Source: Thermoflexus hugenholtzii JAD2 (lineage in GTDB: Bacteria > Chloroflexota > Chloroflexia > Chloroflexales > Roseiflexaceae). From it: DNA of 37,533 bases. The notes beneath the pieces are model-generated. The model was not told where the DNA came from. It searched no databases and saw only the letters and a program-made list of their open reading frames with translations. The first letter of the stretch is position 1. Every line of letters starts with the position of its first letter. The position numbers and the translations under genes are program-made. The DNA lies in NCBI GenBank assembly GCA_945881915.1, contig CAMCVW010000034.1, positions 1 through 37,533 of the forward strand, in the 5' to 3' direction. Shown here piece after piece: positions 32,160 to 37,533 of the stretch.

Positions 32160-35100
32160 TTACTGCAATGCCATCCAGCAGCGTAGTTTGGCGTTGACCC
32201 CTTGCGGTGCGTCGATTTTGCGCAGGTAGTCGTTCTTGATGTAGGTCAGGACTTTTTTGCGGATGTCGATGACCTGTGATTCACTCAGCGCAAATACTCG
32301 CGGCGTCTTGCGGTCGGCGCGGATGTGCGTGGCGATCTCGGTCGCGGACTCGAGGATCTTCTGGGTCTCGACATCGTACAGATACCAGCGCACAGTGCCG
32401 GCGGCATGGGTGTAATCACCGGTGACGGTGTCGTAGGCCGGGAGTGCATAGCAGAAAAAGATGCCCTTGGTTGTGGTCGTACTGGTTTTGCCGCTGTAGG
32501 TGAGCGGCAGCGCGTTGAGCTCAGCCTCGAGGGTCGGGTAATCGGTGAGGAGTTTTTGGTATTCGAGGCGTAAGGATTCTTCTTCGCTGGTGATGCCATC
32601 GAACCCTGCATTCAGCTCGGCGATAGCGCGGTGTTTGTCTTCCTCGGTGATAAGCTTGCCACCCTCGATGCCGAGGACTTCCGAGATCATGATGGTGCGG
32701 TTGGTGACGCGCTCATACAGACTGAGCAGCTTGTTGAGTTCCTTGGGCGGCAGGAAGTTCCAGTACGTCACGCTACCGCGGAGCGCGGCGACTTCCGGGT
32801 GGTCGGTTTTGAGTGCGTGTTCGACAGCCGGGTTCAAGCGGCGGTCGACGCGGCCGATGCGCTGCATCAGGCGAACGGGGTTCCAGTGGATATCGTAGTT
32901 GATCAAGAACGTCGCATCTTGGAGGTTCAAACCCTCAGAAAGCACATCGGTCGACACCAACACACGGATCGGCGTACGCCCCTTGGCGCGGAGCTGGTTG
33001 CTGCTAGAACGGTTGTAATACGGCGCGAAGCGGGTGATGACGTCGTTGCGGTCGCTGCTCGATGAGCTGTCGATTTGTTCGACGCCGTCGATACCGGCGG
33101 CGATGAGTTGGCGCGCGATGTATTGAGCGGTGTCGGCGAATTCGCTGAAGATGATGACTTTCTGTTTCGCGAGTTTGGTGCTTTTGAGCAGCTCGATGAG
33201 TTTGTTGACCTTGTCGTCGTGGCGGACATCGTAATTGGCGGTTTCTTGCAAGAACGACAACAGCATGTCCATATCGGCGCGGCTGTCCTCGAGCATGGCG
33301 CCGATTTCGTACGCTGCGTCGGAGAACGTCGGCACTTTACCGCGGATTTCGTCCATGATTTTGTCTTCGTCGAGTTCGTCATCGGTGGTAGCGAGCAGCT
33401 CCGTGTGCCGGGCAATGACCGCTGTGATCACCGCGGCGTTCATGGTTTCCCAGCGTTTGTGACGGTCTTGTTGCGGCTTGCTGGTGGCGTGTTTGGTCAC
33501 GAAGGCGCGGAGTTTGAGGAACAGGCGGATAGAGGACATTTCGAAGGCGATAATCGAGCTTTCGAAGCGTTTGAGGAAGCTGGTCCGGATCAAGCCGACC
33601 ACTGCGATGTTACGGTTGGCTTCCCACTCGTCGACTGCGCTTTTGTTGCGGGCGTAGGGTGTCGGGTTGTACATCGCCAGCGTAAAGAGTGGTGGTTTCT
33701 GGGCGGTCTGCGTGGTGGTCTGGAATGCGTTTTCGAACAGCGTAAAGAGCTTGCCGTACGAATCACGGAGCGCATAGTTCTGGACGACCGGGGGTTTGCG
33801 GTTCGGGAACAGCAGGGTATTCTTGTTTTCGGCCATCTGGCTCGCACGGGCATAGGCCCGGCTGCGCTGGACGACGAGTGCTCGGAAGAGTCGATTGCCA
33901 CGGATGAAGGTCGATGCTTCGTCACCGATGTCGGTGGCGTCTTTTTCGCCACGCGCGGCGAGGACATCGCGCAACTCTCGCTCCAACATATTAAACGTCG
34001 TTTTTAAACTATTGACGCCCAGTGTTTTTGCGAAAGCCGTGTCGCTCGGCGTAAAGAGTTCGATGAGGTGACGGAAGTCGCTGATGCTGTTGTTGATCGG
34101 CGTTGCGGTCAACAAATACACCTGTTTTGGTTTGCCGCCGCTCACACCGTCGTTCGTGCGGGTGCTCCCATCGATAAGCTGTTGCAGGCGGTAGTAGCGG
34201 CTGACATCATTATTTTGGTAGTTTGGCACCTGCCCGGTATTGCGGAAGTGATGAGCTTCGTCGACGATGACCACATCTGCCACCGCAGCGGCTTGCTCGA
34301 ACTGGGCGCGTAGGCTGTCGCGGGTCAGGTCGGTGTGGTTGTAGACGGCGAGGTTTGAAAACACCCCGTCGAGCTTCACATGCGGGAGCCAGCGATCGAG
34401 GTCTTTGTCCCAGACGCTTTCGCGAGCTGATTTCGGGGCCAGCAGCACGACGCGCTTTTTTTCGTGGATGACCAAGCGTTCGATGAGCATCAAGCCGACG
34501 TACGTTTTGCCCAGACCGACACCGTCACAGAGGAACGCACCGCTGTGCTGTTGGGCGATTTTGATCATCGACCAATAGGCTTCTTTCTGATACCGATCGA
34601 GCTCTTTGAACATCTTTGATTGGGTCTGTTCCCACTCGTCGGCAGTCAGATTATCTCCGCGGCAATATTCGTGCAGCGCTTTGGCGTACACTTCGAACGG
34701 GGTGTAAAGCCTTATGTGTTTTGTGATGATTTTTAACACATCCTTCGAGACGTCTTTGCCCTTTTCCCAATGATATTCGAACCAGTTTTGCAATTCTTCG
34801 ACATCGTTACCGGTTTGGACGTGGATATTGAGCTCGACGTTATCGGTCAATCCCGGCGCGGTGAAGTTGCTCGAACCGACGAGTGCCTGCGGTCCGAAGA
34901 AGCCGGTGCGTTCGTGGGTGATGTAGCATTTGGCATGAAATTTGCCTTCGTCGAACACCCGCACTTCGATTTTGCCGCGCTCGAGGGCATCGCGAATCGC
35001 CTCGACCCCACTCAGAAGCGGGCGGCTGTCTTTCATTTCTTCGACGCTTAGTTCGAGTTCGCTGTTAAGACGACGTTTGAGAGCTTCGAGTAAGGCATTA

Positions 35101-35321
35101 CGGGTGCGATAGGTAACTTCGTTTCCCATCAAGATGCGGATGTTGTCGATTTTTTGCCATGCGCCATCGAGTTTCAGAAGCGCACCTATTTCGAAGTAGC
35201 CTGTTGCAATATCGAGTTCACCTGTAAATTCAGTCCATTTTCGTAAGTACTCATGGACCTGCCATCCCGAGATAGAGTTGTCGACGATGTAAGGGTTTTT
35301 GTCACGTTTGAATGTTGTCAT
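32160..35321 (-). CDS. PLD-nuclease-like / SNF2-type DEAH helicase of a restriction system
   Basis: 1053 residues from ATG 35321 (GAGGAA 5 nt upstream); the frame continues to 35630 but that part overlaps the preceding gene. The first 190 or so residues form a phospholipase-D-like domain with KFHAKCYI (H129, K131) and VGSSNFT, half of an HKD active site. The superfamily 2 motor follows with Walker A GVGLGKT (GKT 271-273), DEAH 354-357, LLTATPINN, and in the second half VLVSTDVLSEGLNLQ and QRIGRVDRR (from 820). PLD-plus-helicase proteins next to a methyltransferase are typical of restriction or DISARM-like defence; this would be the DNA-attacking part. Whether the single HKD-type half is active, perhaps as a dimer, is not known. 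Confidence 0.88.
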   Translation of the reverse strand: MTTFKRDKNPYIVDNSISGWQVHEYLRKWTEFTGELDIATGYFEIGALLKLDGAWQKIDNIRILMGNEVTYRTRNALLEALKRRLNSELELSVEEMKDSRPLLSGVEAIRDALERGKIEVRVFDEGKFHAKCYITHERTGFFGPQALVGSSNFTAPGLTDNVELNIHVQTGNDVEELQNWFEYHWEKGKDVSKDVLKIITKHIRLYTPFEVYAKALHEYCRGDNLTADEWEQTQSKMFKELDRYQKEAYWSMIKIAQQHSGAFLCDGVGLGKTYVGLMLIERLVIHEKKRVVLLAPKSARESVWDKDLDRWLPHVKLDGVFSNLAVYNHTDLTRDSLRAQFEQAAAVADVVIVDEAHHFRNTGQVPNYQNNDVSRYYRLQQLIDGSTRTNDGVSGGKPKQVYLLTATPINNSISDFRHLIELFTPSDTAFAKTLGVNSLKTTFNMLERELRDVLAARGEKDATDIGDEASTFIRGNRLFRALVVQRSRAYARASQMAENKNTLLFPNRKPPVVQNYALRDSYGKLFTLFENAFQTTTQTAQKPPLFTLAMYNPTPYARNKSAVDEWEANRNIAVVGLIRTSFLKRFESSIIAFEMSSIRLFLKLRAFVTKHATSKPQQDRHKRWETMNAAVITAVIARHTELLATTDDELDEDKIMDEIRGKVPTFSDAAYEIGAMLEDSRADMDMLLSFLQETANYDVRHDDKVNKLIELLKSTKLAKQKVIIFSEFADTAQYIARQLIAAGIDGVEQIDSSSSSDRNDVITRFAPYYNRSSSNQLRAKGRTPIRVLVSTDVLSEGLNLQDATFLINYDIHWNPVRLMQRIGRVDRRLNPAVEHALKTDHPEVAALRGSVTYWNFLPPKELNKLLSLYERVTNRTIMISEVLGIEGGKLITEEDKHRAIAELNAGFDGITSEEESLRLEYQKLLTDYPTLEAELNALPLTYSGKTSTTTTKGIFFCYALPAYDTVTGDYTHAAGTVRWYLYDVETQKILESATEIATHIRADRKTPRVFALSESQVIDIRKKVLTYIKNDYLRKIDAPQGVNAKLRCWMALQ

Positions 35322-35358
35322 GTCTGTTCCTCGCTGATTGAAGAAGCCGTCCGTTTTG

Positions 35359-36030
35359 TTATGCATTAAAACTGCGGATTGCCACGACATAGCCTGCCAA
35401 AACTGCTCTGATGCGTTCTTTGACCGTTTGACCTTTGTACTGTAGCACCCATTTCCCTTCACGCAGGTAGCGCATCTGGAATGGTGCTGGTAATGAGTCG
35501 AGGACATCGCCCACAATGATGCGATGCACACTACTCGGTTGTGTTGACTGATGTGTAGACGCTTTGTAGCCGGCCGAATTGGGGATGGTAATCTCGACGC
35601 CGTAGACATCTTTGATGGCGAGCAGAACACCTTTTATATGTTTGGTGCGGCGACCTTCATACCGTTGCCCCGCAAATTCAAGCCAGTAACGGTTGTTGAC
35701 GTGCCCATACCGGATCGTGTCGTCCATGCTCGACCCAAAGAAGTCGAAGTCATCGGTGTCGTCATCATCATCGGTATCGTCGTCATCATGCCCAACGAGG
35801 ACAGGAACTGGAGGAGGGATCTGCGTGATGTCGGTGTCGTAGACCACCGGTGTCTTGGTCGGTGTCAGTGGCAATCCATGGACGGCCCGCGAGATACTGC
35901 GTGACGTGAGTTCCGTAGTATCATCGCAGTCTTCACTATAACTATGCTCGTAGGAAGTGCCGATTTTTTTGCAGTTCCCGATGTAATAGTCCATTACGGA
36001 GAACGCGAATCCACATCGTCGGCAGTACAT
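35359..36030 (-). CDS. Acidic protein with N-terminal Cys motif, first gene of the restriction operon
   Basis: 223 residues; GAGAGG lies 5 nt before the ATG. Cys3 and Cys6 (YCRRC) with Cys20 and Cys35 could bind a metal. Near residue 80 is a highly acidic stretch (DDDDTDDDDDTDDFDFF). The C-terminal half shows two related segments: WLEFAGQRYEGRRTKHIKG near 125 and WVLQYKGQTVKERIRAVLAG near 197, perhaps repeated small domains. I recognise no family. It ends 37 bp before the helicase start in the same direction and is probably co-transcribed. Possible roles include DNA mimicry by the acidic part, regulation, or sensing; none is demonstrated. Confidence 0.7.
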   Translation of the reverse strand: MYCRRCGFAFSVMDYYIGNCKKIGTSYEHSYSEDCDDTTELTSRSISRAVHGLPLTPTKTPVVYDTDITQIPPPVPVLVGHDDDDTDDDDDTDDFDFFGSSMDDTIRYGHVNNRYWLEFAGQRYEGRRTKHIKGVLLAIKDVYGVEITIPNSAGYKASTHQSTQPSSVHRIIVGDVLDSLPAPFQMRYLREGKWVLQYKGQTVKERIRAVLAGYVVAIRSFNA

Positions 36031-36190
36031 GGGTGCCTCTCTTTCACTGCATTGTGCCTGTGTTAGAAAATCAGTTAGGTGTATGAACCGTCATGTGGGA
36101 TACGTGTTACGTAAGAAATGATGCCCCATTGTATCGCGAAACGGACAAAAGAACGACGCAACCCCGACACACCAAACTCTTGCACCATAA

Positions 36191-36219
36191 TTGACGCAAA
36201 CGGCCTGCAATGGTAGGAT
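36191..36219 (+). promoter_or_regulatory. Sigma-70 promoter of sucC
   Basis: TTGACG (36191-36196) and TAGGAT (36214-36219) are 17 bp apart, predicting a start near 36226 and a leader of about 30 nt. GGAGGG (36242-36247) is the ribosome binding site. Confidence 0.8.
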
Positions 36220-36256
36220 AGCGGCGTTCACGCAAACCTACGGAGGGTCTTGTTTC

Positions 36257-37414
36257 ATGAAGCTTCACGAGTATCAGGCGCGCGATATCTGCGCGCAATA
36301 CGGCATACCAGTCACCGGCGGCGGCGTCGCCACGACCGCAGCCGAGTGCCGCGCCATCGCCGAGAAGATCGGCGCTCCCGTCGTCGTCAAAGCCCAGGTC
36401 TTTGTCGGTGGTCGTGGGAAAGCCGGTGGCGTCAAACTAGCCAGCAACCCCGCCGAAGCAGAACTGCACGGCAAAGCCATCCTCGGTATGGACATCAAAG
36501 GTCTGACCGTCGAGAAGGTGCTCGTCGCCGAAGCAATCACCTACGAGCGCGAAATCTACCTCGGCGTCATCATGGACCGCGCCTCCAAGCGCATCGTCGT
36601 GATGGCCTCGGCCGAAGGCGGCGTCGAAATCGAAGAAGTCGCCAAGACCAACCCCGATGCCATCAAGAAAATCGAAGCACACCCAACCATGGGCTTGCTC
36701 GACTACCAGGCCCGTAATCTGGCCTTCGCCGTCGGCTTCACCGATAGCAAGCAGGTCCGCCAGTTCGCCGGCATCGCCATGGCCTTGTTCAAGGTCTACA
36801 TCGAACAAGACGCCTCATTGGCCGAGATTAACCCCCTCGTCGTCAAGGCAGACGGTAGCCTGCAAGCCCTCGACTCCAAAATCGTCGTCGACGATAGTGC
36901 GTTGTTCCGCCACCCCGAGCTCGAATTGATGCGCGACGCATCCGACGAGCCATTGGCCGAGCAACAGGCCCGCGAAGCCGGCATCACCTTCATCAAGCTC
37001 GATGGTGACATCGGCTGTATGGTCAACGGTGCCGGTCTGGCCATGGCCACCATGGACGTCGTCAATTTGTACGGCGGATCACCAGCCAACTTCCTCGACG
37101 TCGGCGGCGGCGCCGGCAAAGACAAGGTCAAAGCAGCCCTGCAGATTATTTTGTCGGACAAAAACGTCAAAGCCGTGTTGTTCAACATCTTCGGCGGTAT
37201 CACCCGCGTCGACGAAGTCGCCCGCGGCATCATCGCTGCCCTCGCAGAAGTCAACACCGACGTGCCGATGGTCGCCCGCTTGGTGGGTACCAACGAAGTC
37301 GAAGGCCGCAAACTGCTCGAAAACAGCGTCCTCATCCCCGCCTCGACCCTCGGCGAAGGTGCCCAAAAGGCAGTTGCCGCAGCCAAAGAATACGCAGCCC
37401 GCAAAGGGTTGTGA
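36257..37414 (+). CDS. sucC: Succinate-CoA ligase beta subunit
   Basis: 385 residues, the normal length, from ATG 36257 with GGAGGG 9 nt upstream; the in-frame ATG at 36191 lies in the promoter. Together with SucD it converts succinyl-CoA and ADP (or GDP) to succinate and a nucleoside triphosphate in the TCA cycle. It begins [11 protein letters not shown] and has the ATP-grasp features [18 protein letters not shown] near residue 45, AEINPLVV near residue 194 and the C-terminal [18 protein letters not shown]. sucD would be expected downstream, outside the window. A tandem repeat begins directly after the stop. Confidence 0.97.
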   Translation: MKLHEYQARDICAQYGIPVTGGGVATTAAECRAIAEKIGAPVVVKAQVFVGGRGKAGGVKLASNPAEAELHGKAILGMDIKGLTVEKVLVAEAITYEREIYLGVIMDRASKRIVVMASAEGGVEIEEVAKTNPDAIKKIEAHPTMGLLDYQARNLAFAVGFTDSKQVRQFAGIAMALFKVYIEQDASLAEINPLVVKADGSLQALDSKIVVDDSALFRHPELELMRDASDEPLAEQQAREAGITFIKLDGDIGCMVNGAGLAMATMDVVNLYGGSPANFLDVGGGAGKDKVKAALQIILSDKNVKAVLFNIFGGITRVDEVARGIIAALAEVNTDVPMVARLVGTNEVEGRKLLENSVLIPASTLGEGAQKAVAAAKEYAARKGL

Positions 37415-37415
37415 T

Positions 37416-37533
37416 AGGTTTGAGGTTACAGGTTTGAGGTTACAGGTTTGAGGTTACAGGTTTGAGGTTACAGGTTTGAGGTTACAGGTTTGAGGTTACA
37501 GGTTTGAGGTTACAGGTTTGAGGTTACAGGTTT
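37416..37533. repeat. 14-bp tandem array (AGGTTTG-AGGTTAC), runs off the window
   Basis: Eight full copies and six further bases of AGGTTTGAGGTTAC start 2 bp after the sucC stop. Each 14-mer is two related 7-mers, AGGTTTG and AGGTTAC, so the array has the same heptamer base as that at 2372. Copies appear identical. The far end is not visible. Confidence 0.97.

Noticed and set aside
30923-32197. 424-residue plus-strand frame opposite the methyltransferase gene
   Set aside because: Antisense to the conserved methyltransferase core; no independent motif support.
28646-36030. Complete DISARM system
   Set aside because: No drmA or drmB (DUF1998) gene is present, and the PLD domain is fused to the helicase.

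Overview
The window reads as a chromosomal segment of a Chloroflexota bacterium, probably class Chloroflexia. That placement is an inference from gene content, not a computed phylogeny. It rests on secreted proteins with long Thr/Pro/Arg/Lys low-complexity stretches, a two-unit CISGRIR...FERNRLELHPEN surface protein, heptamer tandem repeats behind housekeeping genes, an AYRGAGR-type CoxL and a Thermotoga-type DAHP synthase. No rRNA, tRNA, CRISPR array, integrase or transposase was seen.

Layout. 1-2233 (+): end of a DAHP synthase gene (aroF) and prfB with its programmed +1 frameshift. 2234-2746: a gene-poor stretch with a hairpin and a 31-unit heptamer array. 2747-6470 (+): a DUF1761 membrane protein, a secreted pentapeptide-repeat protein and a secreted protein gene broken by an in-frame TAA. 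6528-9260 (-): glcD-glcE, without glcF. 9596-11591 (+): two paralogous secreted proteins with the tail of a third copy between them. 11810-12610 (+): alpha-carbonic anhydrase lipoprotein. 12943-17992 (+): peptide-type ABC transporter (binding lipoprotein and two permeases, no ATPases) followed by a glycosyltransferase. 18053-19068: a small membrane protein (-) and a YdcF-like protein (+).

19189-28524 (-): five tightly spaced co-directional genes: a CoxL-like molybdenum hydroxylase, an MBL-fold hydrolase, a motor-less Mfd paralogue, full-length mfd and a 2-hydroxyacid dehydrogenase. The Mfd paralogue is the most unusual gene in the window. It keeps the UvrB-like module and the CarD-like RNA-polymerase-binding domain, lacks the region corresponding to domain D3, and stops exactly where the translocase would begin, 28 bp upstream of intact mfd.

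28646-36030 (-): a three-gene putative DNA-restriction operon: an acidic protein with a possible Cys-based metal site, a PLD-nuclease/SNF2-type helicase, and a large N6-adenine methyltransferase whose specificity region is visibly richer in A+T than its flanks. 36257-37414 (+): sucC, followed by a 14-bp (2 x 7) tandem repeat that runs off the window.

Most genes have clear Shine-Dalgarno sequences. Two promoters match the sigma-70 pattern with a 17-bp spacer, before the ABC binding-protein gene and before sucC. Many genes end in recognisable hairpin terminators, including two copies of an identical 30-bp terminator.
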